Shown here piece by piece: positions 8,598-17,381 of a DNA stretch of 64,000 bases (the stretch's first letter is position 1; each line of letters starts with the position of its first letter). Source of the stretch: Paenibacillus sp. SC116 (GTDB lineage: Bacteria; Bacillota; Bacilli; Paenibacillales; Paenibacillaceae); the NCBI RefSeq assembly GCF_024733555.1, contig NZ_JANIOF010000001.1, positions 372,001-436,000 of the forward strand. The letters are read 5' to 3'. The translations under genes and the position numbers were made by a program. Under the pieces are notes generated by a model. The model searched no databases and had not been told where the DNA came from. It worked only from the letters and a program-made list of their open reading frames with translations.

Positions 8598-8972
8598 ATG
8601 AGGGAATTACCAAGAATTTCAGAAGCGGAATGGGCTATTATGAAGATCTTTTGGACCAAGTCGCCGATGACAGCTAACGAAGTTATCGATATGCTGGCAG
8701 ACAATAAAGAATGGAAACCCACTACGATCCGCTCCTTAATTAGCAGATTGCTCAAAAAAGAGGCGCTTGGGTTTGAGCAAGACGGCAAGACTTATTTTTA
8801 TTACCCATTGGTTAGTAAGGAAGAATGCATTAAAGCAGAAAGTACATCGTTTTTACATCGCTTGTATGGCGGGGCGTTAAAGCCAATGTTTGTGAACTTT
8901 TTAAAGCAGGAAAAGTTGACAGAGGATGAAGTGGAGGAGCTGAAAAAGCTGCTCGATGAGAGGAATCAATAA
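8598..8972 (+). CDS. BlaI/MecI/CopY family repressor
   Basis: This small winged-helix repressor has the family signature at the N-terminus: ISEAEWAIMKIFWTKSPMTANEV, then TTIRSLISRLLKKEAL as recognition helix and YFYYPLVSKEE as wing. The C-terminal dimerisation helices carry the site normally cut on induction. The 124-residue length is typical. RBS GAGGAGG precedes; ATG 8598 is preferred over the TTG at 8595. It is separated by 2 bases from a BlaR1-type protease gene, so the two form an inducible switch. No beta-lactamase or PBP gene is adjacent, so its target outside its own operon is unknown. Confidence 0.92.
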   Translation: MRELPRISEAEWAIMKIFWTKSPMTANEVIDMLADNKEWKPTTIRSLISRLLKKEALGFEQDGKTYFYYPLVSKEECIKAESTSFLHRLYGGALKPMFVNFLKQEKLTEDEVEELKKLLDERNQ

Positions 8973-8974
8973 GA

Positions 8975-10525
8975 ATGAATGGCGTTCTGGCATTCGTTGC
9001 ATCTTTTGTAGACTGGCTTGTTTTGACTTCTTTTATGGCCTCTGTTATCGCTGCACTAATCTTAGTTGCTAGATATTTTTTGAAAAATGATTTGCCGATG
9101 AAATGGCAGTATATGCTTTGGTTCATCTTGTTAATAAGAATGGTAATACCTTGGGCACCCGAAAGTTCTATTAGTGTATTTAACATTTTTTCATTTATCG
9201 AACAACAAAGCACCACACAAGCTCTAGATGCAGCAACTCATTTAGATACGTTATCAGATTCAAATTTAATTCCTCACTCAACCACAGCAGAAGCTTCGAT
9301 CCAGCAAACTAGTGAGCAACAGCAATTCAAAACAAAAATCACGACTTTTACAGATCGCATGATGAAAAGAGATACTACAGTTATGACCTTGATTTATGGC
9401 GGATTATTTGTCATATGGTTGTTTGGTGCAGTGGCTTTTGTCGTGTATCTGTTTGTATTAAACTATAAGTTTGCTAAAAAATTAAAACTAGCTACTTGTG
9501 CAGCAGCAAATACGGAGAGCCTAGCTGTACTTCAACAATGTAAAAACGAGTTAAATATGAAGCGGCAGATTTCGCTACATATTTCGTCAAAAATAGAAGA
9601 ACCCACTCTATATGGAATCATACAACCGAAAATTATACTTCCGGCTGCAAGTACCACGAAGTTGCTGCATTCCGATCTAAGATATATTTTCCTCCACGAG
9701 CTTGTTCATTTAAAACGAAAAGATATTTCCGTAAATTGGATCATGACAATATTACTTGTTGTACATTGGTTTAATCCACTGCTTTGGTACGCATCGCGAA
9801 AGATGCGAGAAGATCAGGAGCTTTCTTGTGACGCCATAGTTATGTCTTGCATACAGCCCAATGAAGCAATCGAATACGGGTATACCATTGTTAGGCTCTT
9901 AGAAACACAACCATCGAAGTCATCCCGATTTGTTGCGACTGCTACGTTTATCACAGACAAATCTTTTATTAAGAGGAGAATCAAGATGATATCGATGTTC
10001 AAGAGAAGTTCAAGATCTATAAAATGGTCTGTGTTTGGTCTTGTGATTATTGCTATTTTTTCTACGGTAGCTTTGACAAATGCAATAGGTGGATCAAAAC
10101 TGATTCTACCTGAAAGTATACCTGCATTTGTGAAAACGAGTGATATCGATATGATTAATTGGGAACGAAAAGCAGTTCCCGTTAATGTGCTCAGTGCAAT
10201 CGGTAATGTAGGAAAATCTGCAGTTCTCGGTGCAGAGAGCCCAAGTCTCAACGGACAAAAGTGGATGTGGTTTTTGTGGGGAGTATCGAACATTGACTTA
10301 ACGATTGTTGGCTATCACAAAGATTCGAAGTCCGTTCACTCCATTCTAGGAACATCTAAGTCTAAATCGAATATTTGGACATTGGAAAACGTATCAGTAC
10401 CGCATCTTGGAGCTGATGCTCATGCTCCCTCGAGTGTGAAAATCCCAATAGCAGGGGAATGGGCGATTCTTTTGTACACGAATGGTGAACTTTTCGATAT
10501 ATTGGTCTATGATATTAAAGAATAA
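8975..10525 (+). CDS. BlaR1/MecR1-type M56 membrane metalloprotease
   Basis: This is a membrane sensor-protease that would inactivate the upstream repressor. Three hydrophobic segments are followed by the zinc protease motif FLHELVHLKRKD (HExxH near residue 241) and ahead of the conserved WFNPLLWYASRKMREDQELSCD. One more helix near residue 350 leads to a C-terminal segment of about 150 residues. That tail lacks the SxxK and KTG boxes of a penicillin-binding sensor, so it probably senses something other than a covalently bound beta-lactam, or acts through another partner. It starts 2 bases after the repressor stop. Confidence 0.9.
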   Translation: MNGVLAFVASFVDWLVLTSFMASVIAALILVARYFLKNDLPMKWQYMLWFILLIRMVIPWAPESSISVFNIFSFIEQQSTTQALDAATHLDTLSDSNLIPHSTTAEASIQQTSEQQQFKTKITTFTDRMMKRDTTVMTLIYGGLFVIWLFGAVAFVVYLFVLNYKFAKKLKLATCAAANTESLAVLQQCKNELNMKRQISLHISSKIEEPTLYGIIQPKIILPAASTTKLLHSDLRYIFLHELVHLKRKDISVNWIMTILLVVHWFNPLLWYASRKMREDQELSCDAIVMSCIQPNEAIEYGYTIVRLLETQPSKSSRFVATATFITDKSFIKRRIKMISMFKRSSRSIKWSVFGLVIIAIFSTVALTNAIGGSKLILPESIPAFVKTSDIDMINWERKAVPVNVLSAIGNVGKSAVLGAESPSLNGQKWMWFLWGVSNIDLTIVGYHKDSKSVHSILGTSKSKSNIWTLENVSVPHLGADAHAPSSVKIPIAGEWAILLYTNGELFDILVYDIKE

Positions 10526-10533
10526 CTGCTGCG

Positions 10534-10562
10534 GAGTCTGGTCTTACGATCGGGCTCTTTTT
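10534..10562 (+). terminator. Intrinsic terminator after blaR1-like gene
   Basis: GAGTCTGGTC-ttac-GATCGGGCTC forms a 10-bp stem including G-U pairs, followed by TTTTT. Confidence 0.8.
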
Positions 10563-10741
10563 GTTGTTGTTCATTTAGGATGTAAAATATAAATGATGTC
10601 ACAAAACACTATCATTTTATGTAATAATGCTTGTATATCTTAACTTACATAATCCAAATTGAAAATATACTCAGACATGTGTTATGTTTTCCTAGTTGTT
10701 TGCCCTGTTTAACGTTACGTACATATAAGGAGGAGACTCTA

Positions 10742-12061
10742 TTGGACTGGTTACATAAAGAGATTGCTGCAAACTGGCGCCGTGAGGGGAAAAGATATGC
10801 AGCAGATGTTAATGAATTTGTTCGAATCGGAATAGGTAGTGAGTGGAAGCAGAAGCAAGAAGAGCCAGAACAAGACCAACGATCCAGCCTTGCACAATCT
10901 ATTGTGAACATGATTCGTGCGGCCAATAAAGCTGGAGAAGTAGAGCGATTGAGAGAAGAGATTCCTCCTGCATCATGGCCGATTACGCCTGCTTATGAGA
11001 ATAAGACTCATGCTGTAAAGCCTATCGCATTTTTACAAGATGGCAGTTTCATTGTACATACAGGCGGTCATGGAGATATCAGGAAGTTGTACCTTATCTA
11101 TCAACAAACGATATCGGAAATTCCAAACTTGCAGCAGATTGGTTGTTCGCCAGATGGAAACTATTTTGCTCTCGTAAATAAGCAGGGTATCCGTATCATG
11201 CGTGGCCTTAATCGTTATAAAATAGAGGGAGAATCAGAAACAGCAGTTTTTTCGTGGGAATATATTCAGAACAGTATTAAAAAGTCTGTCCCTGAAGTAG
11301 AATCTCTTGCAAATCTAGAACATCCGGAAACTGTTCTGGATGAAGTCATACCGTTTCATGATGGGAAAAGCCTGCTGCTCGTAAGCCATTACGGGATATA
11401 TTTGATAGAAAACGACGAAGTACAAATCCTTCATCCAGAGCTATCGCAGCTTATCGAAGATGAGATAGAGGATACAACCATTGATATGGCTCATGGAGCT
11501 GTGTCGCCGGATGGGCGTTGGATCGCCTATGGAAGCCAATGCAGTGAACATTTGCTGAAGGATTTATCTGATGGAACAGTATATGAATTTGCTCCAGAGT
11601 CCAGTTATCCGCACTACGCATTGTTTTCCCGAGATAGCGGTGATGTTTGGTATAACGCCTGCCATTTCTATAATGGGATGACCATTCGTGTGCCTATTAC
11701 TGAAGCGATGAAGCAAGCACCAACTGCTGAAACAATGGAATGTCCGCTTATGAATGATGAAATGCGTGTGTATGCGGGAGCAGCATTGAAAAAAAGTCAC
11801 ATTCTAGGTGATGCTTATGGATATTTGCGCTGCATGGATCGGGATGGACAAGAAGTATGGCGTTATTTTGTTGGCAGCACGATTTCTGGGATAACGGTAT
11901 CTCATGATGAAGAACGATTAGCGGTAGGGACGTATGGTGGTATGCTTCATTTCATTGATCTGACAACTGGATGCAAAAGTGAATACAGCATAGGTACGGC
12001 TGCGATTGTAGAGACGGAGCGCTGGATATTGTGGCGGAATGAAGAGCCGTTACGATGGTAA
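10742..12061 (+). CDS. Beta-propeller (WD40/PQQ-like) protein, function unknown
   Basis: The function is not recognised. The protein of about 439 residues has a short helical N-terminal part (WLHKEIAANWRREGKRYAADV) and then repeated beta-rich blades with phrases typical of propellers: GCSPDGNYFALVNKQGIRI, AVSPDGRWIAYGS, SHDEERLAVGTYGGMLHFIDL. There is no signal peptide or membrane helix, so it is probably cytoplasmic. The start is taken as TTG 10742, 8 bases after AAGGAGG; an upstream in-frame stretch from 10631 lacks a ribosome site. It stands alone between a terminator and cardiolipin synthase. Confidence 0.7.
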   Translation: MDWLHKEIAANWRREGKRYAADVNEFVRIGIGSEWKQKQEEPEQDQRSSLAQSIVNMIRAANKAGEVERLREEIPPASWPITPAYENKTHAVKPIAFLQDGSFIVHTGGHGDIRKLYLIYQQTISEIPNLQQIGCSPDGNYFALVNKQGIRIMRGLNRYKIEGESETAVFSWEYIQNSIKKSVPEVESLANLEHPETVLDEVIPFHDGKSLLLVSHYGIYLIENDEVQILHPELSQLIEDEIEDTTIDMAHGAVSPDGRWIAYGSQCSEHLLKDLSDGTVYEFAPESSYPHYALFSRDSGDVWYNACHFYNGMTIRVPITEAMKQAPTAETMECPLMNDEMRVYAGAALKKSHILGDAYGYLRCMDRDGQEVWRYFVGSTISGITVSHDEERLAVGTYGGMLHFIDLTTGCKSEYSIGTAAIVETERWILWRNEEPLRW

Positions 12062-12167
12062 CAACCCACAGAAACAATGATATTTCTAAGTGTAAATAAG
12101 TAATTCGTAATTTGGTAAAAATATGATTGTATGGATGATACGATTAGGTATTCAGAGGAAGGTGAAT

Positions 12168-13619
12168 ATGAACATTACATCTTGGATGCTCGGGCTCATT
12201 ATCTTTTTAAATATTATATTCGCTTTTGTCGTTATTTTTCAGGGAAGAAGAAAAGACATAGGGTCAACATGGGCATGGCTCATGGTGCTGTTATTGATTC
12301 CAATCGTCGGTTTCGTACTGTATATTTTCTTCGCACAGAACTTTAAACGTACAAAATTGTTTTATTGGGATGACATTAAGAAACAAGGCTTAGATCAAGG
12401 GTTAAAATCTCAAGTTTCCCAGTTTCGTGCTCAGCAATTCCCGTTTCGAAACGCTACTTCAGCGCAATATAGAGATTTGATCACGATGAATTTGCTTAAC
12501 AATCAGGCGGTACTTAGTGAAGACAATCAAGTTAAGATCTTTACGGACGGTAAAGAAAAGTTTGCCGCATTGTTTAAAGATATTGAGGAAGCTACAGAGT
12601 CTATCCATGTCCAGTATTACATTATTCAGAAGGATAACTTGGGCAAGCAGCTTATCGATTTGTTGACGAAGAAGGCCAAAGAAGGGGTTATGGTCCGAGT
12701 ACTGTACGATGATCTTGGCTCCAGAGGGATTAATAAGAACGTAGTAGAAGATCTACGTGCTGCTGGCGGACAAGTTGAGGCATTTTTCCCATCTAAGCTT
12801 CGTCTGATAAATCTTCGACTAAATTATCGGAACCATCGTAAGCTGGTCATTATTGATGGTACGATTGGTTACGTGGGTGGTTTTAACGTAGGTGATGAAT
12901 ATCTAGGTCTTGATCCCAAATTCGGCTATTGGCGAGATACACATCTTAGAATTGAAGGTTCGGCAGTTTATTCGATTCAGACTAGATTTATACTCGACTG
13001 GAATCAGGCATCTGAGAACCACGATATTAATTACGTTCCTAGTTTATTTCCTCCTATCCCTGCAAGAGGAGATAAGGGCATTCAGATTGTTTCTAGTGGA
13101 CCTGAGTCGGAGTACGAGCATATTAAAAATACGTATTTGAAAATGATTACTTCTGCTCGCACGTCGATATATATTCAAACACCGTATTTCATTCCGGATG
13201 CAAGCGTTCTTGATGCTTTAAGAATTGCTTCTTTGTCTGGCGTAGAAGTAAATATTATGATTCCAGATAAACCGGATCATATCTTTGTGTATTGGGCTAC
13301 ACTCTCGTATATTGGTGAGTTGTTAAAGACGGGTACGAATGTTTATTTGTACAGTAATGGATTTATTCATGCCAAAACCTTAGTCGTAGATGACAAAATC
13401 GCATCTGTAGGTACCGCTAACTTTGATTTCCGCAGCTTCAAGCTTAATTTTGAGGTAAATGCTTTCGTCTATGACGAGGCAGTAGCACAGCAGCTAACGG
13501 AAGAATTTAAGCGCGATATCCACGTATCTACGTTGCTAACGATGGAAAAGTATATGGAACGTTCGCGTTGGATTCGATTTAAAGAGTCCATTTCGCGATT
13601 ATTGTCACCGATTTTGTAG
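12168..13619 (+). CDS. cls: Cardiolipin synthase
   Basis: This is a bacterial cardiolipin synthase of the phospholipase D superfamily, which joins two phosphatidylglycerols at the membrane. Two N-terminal helices (about residues 4-25 and 33-54) are followed by two HKD motifs: NHRKLVIIDGTIGYVGG and FIHAKTLVVDDKIASVGTAN. The 483-residue length is the family norm. ATG 12168 has AGGAAGGTG 6 bases upstream and begins the first helix; the longer frame from 12123 has no RBS. Bacillales genomes often carry several copies, so this may be a paralogue such as the YwnE or YwjE type. Confidence 0.95.
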   Translation: MNITSWMLGLIIFLNIIFAFVVIFQGRRKDIGSTWAWLMVLLLIPIVGFVLYIFFAQNFKRTKLFYWDDIKKQGLDQGLKSQVSQFRAQQFPFRNATSAQYRDLITMNLLNNQAVLSEDNQVKIFTDGKEKFAALFKDIEEATESIHVQYYIIQKDNLGKQLIDLLTKKAKEGVMVRVLYDDLGSRGINKNVVEDLRAAGGQVEAFFPSKLRLINLRLNYRNHRKLVIIDGTIGYVGGFNVGDEYLGLDPKFGYWRDTHLRIEGSAVYSIQTRFILDWNQASENHDINYVPSLFPPIPARGDKGIQIVSSGPESEYEHIKNTYLKMITSARTSIYIQTPYFIPDASVLDALRIASLSGVEVNIMIPDKPDHIFVYWATLSYIGELLKTGTNVYLYSNGFIHAKTLVVDDKIASVGTANFDFRSFKLNFEVNAFVYDEAVAQQLTEEFKRDIHVSTLLTMEKYMERSRWIRFKESISRLLSPIL

Positions 13620-13633
13620 TGAATTTTGAGAAA

Positions 13634-13674
13634 AGTTGACATTTCGTAGGTGCAACTATATACTAATGTCAACT
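13634..13674 (+). promoter_or_regulatory. Sigma-A promoter embedded in a perfect 10-bp inverted repeat
   Basis: TTGACA (13636-13641), a 17-bp spacer and TATACT (13659-13664) make a near-consensus promoter. Exact inverted arms AGTTGACATT (13634-13643) and AATGTCAACT (13665-13674) enclose it, one arm containing the -35 and the other lying just after the -10 at the start point. This looks like a repressor operator built around the promoter. Confidence 0.75.
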
Positions 13675-13741
13675 CAAATGGAATGCGGAGAAGCACCTCG
13701 CAGGATAAGGCTAATAGGCCTTTCTTGTGAGGTGCTTTTTT
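13675..13741 (+). ncRNA. Possible short leader or small RNA ending at a strong terminator
   Basis: Transcription from the promoter at 13636-13664 would begin near 13671 and meet within about 25 bases a strong hairpin, arms AAGCACCTC (13691-13699) and GAGGTGCTT (13729-13737), followed by seven T. The product would be about 70 nt. Either it is a small RNA, an attenuator for the exported protein gene at 13782, or the hairpin is simply the cls terminator and the promoter acts through read-through. Confidence 0.4.
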
Positions 13742-13781
13742 TGTTTCCTTTGAGAAATATTTTTAATAAGGAGATGGTTCA

Positions 13782-14558
13782 GTGTTAAGAAGAACAAGTT
13801 ATAGCAGGTATGGTTGGGCAGTTGTATGTTTGTGTTTTCTGCTGTTTGTCTTTAGTCCAGCTTACGCATCTGCTTCAAACAGCGGATGGGATACGGCTTT
13901 GGCTACTGTAGAGCAATTACATGACAGCTTGAGTGCTCTGGAATTAGTCAATCAACTAGACAAGCGGAAAATACAAACGCTGCGCAAACAAAATAATGAC
14001 CAACGTAAAGAAGTTGACAGGAAAATAAAGCTCATCGACAAAGAGAAGCTTGAGCAGTTGAAGTTGGAAGCAGATCGTATACAAAAAAGGCACGAACCGC
14101 TTCTTGCTAAATATATTGAACTCGGCAAAAAAGCGGCAGAAGCTAAGAAACGAAAAGATAAAAAATCTGCGCTGCGATATGATCTTGAACGAAATCGGAT
14201 TAAGGTATCTTCAAGTGCGGCACGCAAAGAAATCAAGTCGAGTAGAGATACATTAACAGCCGCGAGGAAGCAAGCTTCTGCTAAAGCTAAGCTAGTCAGA
14301 GATGCACTGGAACCGATCCAAGCGATAAAGAAACAAATTACAGCCGAGAATAAGAAAATAGCAGTAATACATAAATCACAGAGTGCGGCCAATAAACGCT
14401 ATCGTACATCGATTAAACAAGGAAACGCTTTGACCGCAGCTTTAGAAATAAATATTATCGTCGGAGAGCTTAATCGAGTTCAGGCTTCACAGAAGAAAAT
14501 CTATGAATGGGAAGGCAGTATTCGGAATTTGATTCGTACGGCTGAAGGCAAGTTGTAA
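13782..14558 (+). CDS. Exported coiled-coil protein, function unknown
   Basis: Not a family I recognise. A signal peptide is clear: basic RRTSYSRYG, hydrophobic AVVCLCFLLFVF and a likely cut after AYASA. The mature part of about 225 residues is almost entirely charged alpha helix rich in Lys, Glu, Gln and Ala, predicted coiled coil, with no cysteine and no membrane anchor. The GTG start at 13782 has AAGGAG 8 bases upstream. It follows an unusual promoter/terminator leader and is monocistronic. A role at the cell wall or as a secreted scaffold is only a guess. Confidence 0.75.
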   Translation: MLRRTSYSRYGWAVVCLCFLLFVFSPAYASASNSGWDTALATVEQLHDSLSALELVNQLDKRKIQTLRKQNNDQRKEVDRKIKLIDKEKLEQLKLEADRIQKRHEPLLAKYIELGKKAAEAKKRKDKKSALRYDLERNRIKVSSSAARKEIKSSRDTLTAARKQASAKAKLVRDALEPIQAIKKQITAENKKIAVIHKSQSAANKRYRTSIKQGNALTAALEINIIVGELNRVQASQKKIYEWEGSIRNLIRTAEGKL

Positions 14559-14592
14559 GTAGATTGAGGAGTACGCTTGCTAGATGAGATAA

Positions 14593-14619
14593 AAGCTGGG
14601 CTCATATAGAGTCCAGCTT
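14593..14619 (-). terminator. Hairpin terminator, mainly for the lacI-type gene
   Basis: AAGCTGG-g-CTC, loop, GAG-t-CCAGCTT. Read on the minus strand it follows the LacI gene by 20 bases and is trailed by TTTT; on the plus strand it may also stop the coiled-coil gene. Confidence 0.65.
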
Positions 14620-14640
14620 GATTGCTGCATTCATGTTGTT

Positions 14641-15591
14641 TCAAACAGATGTTCTTTGAATAATTTGATAAGGAATTAATACTTTTTGATTGGATTTATT
14701 AATAATCAGCTCACATGCTTGTTCACCAACTTTCGTTAATTGATGATCAACTGTAGTAATTCCTAACCCTATACCAATCGGTTGATTCTCTTGACCGATA
14801 ATCGCTAAATCTGTAGGAATCTCAAGATTGATCGATTTTGCATACAACTGAATGCCGCCAGCTACTTCATCTCCATTTGCAAAAATAGCAGAGGGTCTGT
14901 TTGGCAGATGCAGCAGTTTCTGAGCTGCTATATAGCCATCATCTAGACAGTTGCACCCCGTTATATAATAGTCCGCTTGAAACGTTCCAAATACCTTTTT
15001 ATAGGCAGCTATTAAATGCTTTGTACTCATGCTTTCCGTTTCTCGCGCTGTTGTAAACGCAACATGTACATGTCCTTTATCTTTTAATAGCTGAAAGGCT
15101 TCTACATAGGATGTATACCTGTCTATATAAGAGCAGCCAATTGTAGGGTGGGGGGTAAAATCATACGATACGATCGATCCATAGTCTGAAAACGGAATGA
15201 TTGCCTCCCAATCATTTGCTCTAGATGTTAAGATAATGCCGTCAATCTGTTTGTTTTTTAACTTAGCAAGATATTCAAGTTCTTTTGCTTTATTATACTG
15301 AGTCGGCAGAACAATAACCGTATAATCCTTTTCTGCGGCTTTGTTAAGAACGCCATTCAGTAATTGATCGAAGCATGCATTATTGTTGTACGGGATAATC
15401 AGGCCAATCATTCTAGTTTCGCCCCGAGTAAGATCAATAGCGCTTTGGTTAGGTGCGTAATTCAGTTCGTTAATGATCTTGAGTACTTTTGTACGTTTGT
15501 CATCTGAAACATATTTATGATTATTTAGAACTCTTGAAACGGTTGTAACCGAAACACCAGCCAATTTTGCTATATCATGAATATTCGCCAT
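14641..15591 (-). CDS. LacI/GalR family transcriptional regulator
   Basis: This is a DNA-binding repressor with the family N-terminus IHDIAKLAGVSVTTVSRVLNN (helix-turn-helix plus hinge to residue 60) and a periplasmic-binding-type ligand domain (IGLIIPYNNNACFDQLLNG, DGIILTSRAND, AIFANGDEVAGG, LAIIGQENQPIG). At 316 residues it is slightly short. No sugar genes are next to it, so effector and targets are unknown. Upstream, 15672-15700 holds an inverted repeat (CATTTCA ... TGAAATG around TATTTTAAAATA) that could be its own operator. Confidence 0.92.
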   Translation of the reverse strand: MANIHDIAKLAGVSVTTVSRVLNNHKYVSDDKRTKVLKIINELNYAPNQSAIDLTRGETRMIGLIIPYNNNACFDQLLNGVLNKAAEKDYTVIVLPTQYNKAKELEYLAKLKNKQIDGIILTSRANDWEAIIPFSDYGSIVSYDFTPHPTIGCSYIDRYTSYVEAFQLLKDKGHVHVAFTTARETESMSTKHLIAAYKKVFGTFQADYYITGCNCLDDGYIAAQKLLHLPNRPSAIFANGDEVAGGIQLYAKSINLEIPTDLAIIGQENQPIGIGLGITTVDHQLTKVGEQACELIINKSNQKVLIPYQIIQRTSV

Positions 15592-15671
15592 GGAAGTGAG
15601 CTCCTGTAAGTTGTGATGTAGTGAACTTTCATTCTATACGAGATTCGAGATTCATGTCGTGGAATAAGAAT

Positions 15672-15700
15672 CATTTCATTTTATTTTAAAATATGAAATG
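15672..15700. repeat. AT-rich inverted repeat upstream of the LacI gene
   Basis: Arms CATTTCA and TGAAATG enclose the 12-bp palindrome TATTTTAAAATA. It sits between the divergent LacI and lipoprotein genes and may be an operator. No direct evidence of function. Confidence 0.4.
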
Positions 15701-15823
15701 GGTTTCAGGTCAATGAAGAGATCCAAGAAATTATGAAATAAATGCTGCGAAGAGCGTTATCGTAAGATTGCCTTTTGAAACAAATAGGGTGTAATGAACG
15801 TCAGTCTCATTAGAGGTGATGGA

Positions 15824-16291
15824 ATGAAAAAGATGATTATTATTGGATTGACTGCGTTATGGTTATCTGCTTGCAGTGACTTGCAGGGATCAAATGGTCG
15901 TACGGATGAAAATTTCCCGAAAATTTCAAGACCTTATAATTCCGAACAAGCCATACAAAACGGAGATGTAGTGAATGTACATGGGCAACTTTCTAATATG
16001 GATAAGTGGCATCAATTTTTGAAAAACATCGAGGCAAATAAGGCAGATAAAGTACGTATTACTCAATACACCATTGAAGGCGATCCAATCTTCTACGAGC
16101 TTATTTATAATGGAGAGTCGATTCATTATACGTTTGATAACTCGATGGACGCATATGGTTCAAATCAGGGCAGACCAAGTACAACTTGCAAAGGAATGGG
16201 AACTAAGAAAAATGAGCAAGGAAATGAATATTATATATTAAAGGATTGCGATAATGAAACGGGTAAGACATTTTGGTTTCACAAGAAATAA
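15824..16291 (+). CDS. DUF4362-like lipoprotein
   Basis: This is a small secreted lipoprotein. It has a type II signal peptide MKKMIIIGLTALWLSACS with lipobox LSAC, so the mature protein starts at Cys 17 and is anchored to the membrane. The remainder (NGDVVNVHGQLSNMDKWHQF, ITQYTIEGDPIFYELIYNG) resembles the DUF4362 family of Bacillales lipoproteins with no known function. ATG 15824 was chosen because it starts the signal peptide and has GAGGTGATGG before it. It is transcribed alone and ends at a bidirectional terminator shared with ada. Confidence 0.82.
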   Translation: MKKMIIIGLTALWLSACSDLQGSNGRTDENFPKISRPYNSEQAIQNGDVVNVHGQLSNMDKWHQFLKNIEANKADKVRITQYTIEGDPIFYELIYNGESIHYTFDNSMDAYGSNQGRPSTTCKGMGTKKNEQGNEYYILKDCDNETGKTFWFHKK

Positions 16292-16300
16292 ACCATGATT

Positions 16301-16330
16301 AAAGAGAACGACATCGCTGCCGTTCTCTTT
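16301..16330. terminator. Bidirectional intrinsic terminator
   Basis: AAAGAGAACG, a 10-base loop and CGTTCTCTTT form a perfect 10-bp stem between convergent lipoprotein and ada genes. Confidence 0.85.
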
Positions 16331-16334
16331 GTAT

Positions 16335-17381
16335 TTATTTCACCTGTTTTTCATGGTTAATTAACCACTCTTTACGTGACAGGCCGCCTCCGTAACCTGT
16401 AAGGTCTCCGTTCGCGCTAATGATGCGATGACAGGGGACAACTATGGCGATTTGATTCGCTCCATTCGCTCGAGCTACAGCACGAAAGGCAGAAGGATTT
16501 CCTATCAGTGATGCTAATTCTGAGTAAGAGCGTGTTTCGCCCGCAGGTATTTGTCTTAATTGCTCCCATACTTGTAGCTGAAATGGAGAACCAAGATAAT
16601 GGATGGGGGTTTGAAATTCAGTTCGTTCTCCTTCAAAATATTGATTCAGTTCCTGCTCAATAGAAAGAATCGGAGCTGTGGTCCCAGGTATAATAGCTGA
16701 TTTTGTTCGCTGTCTAAGGCGTTCAACTTCACGTTCCAGCCCTCGGCGATCTACGAACTCTAACAGATAGAGCGCTTCTTCATCGGCAATGGCGATCATA
16801 GGACCTAATCGTGTATCCAACCATGTTGCTTTCAAAATACGAACGTTCTCAAGCGAACTTGGGGTTGAGCCCATAATGCGTGAAAATGCATCTCTGAATC
16901 CGCTGCTTGATTCATATCCAGCTGCTAATTGTGCTTCGATCACATGATCGCCTTCTCTTATTTGTTTCATCGCAATTCCCATGCGCCGCGCACGCGCGTA
17001 TTCCACAAATGTCATTCCGAATCGCTTTTTAAATTGACGGCGCGCTGTTGAAGCATCAATCGACAACTGCTGTAAATCTGCATCTTTCCATCGTTTTTCC
17101 GGATTTGCTTCAATGGCTTCTACAAGCATGCGTACAACTGCTGATACATGGTTGGGGTGGGAAAGCGGGCGGCATCTTTTACATGGGCGAAAGGATGCAA
17201 GTAGCGCTTGTTTTGCCGTTTCAAAAAACTCACAATTTTCAAACTTTGGCTTTCTGGCTGGACATGTTGGACGGCAGAAGACACCAGTCGTTTTGACACC
17301 CACATAAAAAAGACCTTCATATTCCGAATTTTTATCAACTAAAGCTTGGTAATATTCACATTTACGTTCAGCTACAATCAT
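16335..17381 (-). CDS. ada: Fused Ada: DNA phosphotriester/O6-alkylguanine methyltransferase and regulator
   Basis: This is the adaptive-response DNA alkylation repair protein in its fused form. Residues 1-75 are the Ada zinc domain, with Cys ligands in VKTTGVFCRPTCPARKP and SFRPCKRC, the first being the methyl acceptor for phosphotriesters. Residues 90-180 form an AraC-type helix-turn-helix (LSIDASTARRQFKKRFG, AAGYESSSGFRDAF). The C-terminal methyltransferase domain carries the active-site Cys in IVVPCHRII. B. subtilis splits this into AdaA and AdaB; here it is one chain of 348 residues, as in E. coli. ATG 17381 has AGGGTGAG upstream; the longer frame to 17492 is not conserved-looking. Self-methylation probably induces it. 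Confidence 0.95.
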   Translation of the reverse strand: MIVAERKCEYYQALVDKNSEYEGLFYVGVKTTGVFCRPTCPARKPKFENCEFFETAKQALLASFRPCKRCRPLSHPNHVSAVVRMLVEAIEANPEKRWKDADLQQLSIDASTARRQFKKRFGMTFVEYARARRMGIAMKQIREGDHVIEAQLAAGYESSSGFRDAFSRIMGSTPSSLENVRILKATWLDTRLGPMIAIADEEALYLLEFVDRRGLEREVERLRQRTKSAIIPGTTAPILSIEQELNQYFEGERTEFQTPIHYLGSPFQLQVWEQLRQIPAGETRSYSELASLIGNPSAFRAVARANGANQIAIVVPCHRIISANGDLTGYGGGLSRKEWLINHEKQVK

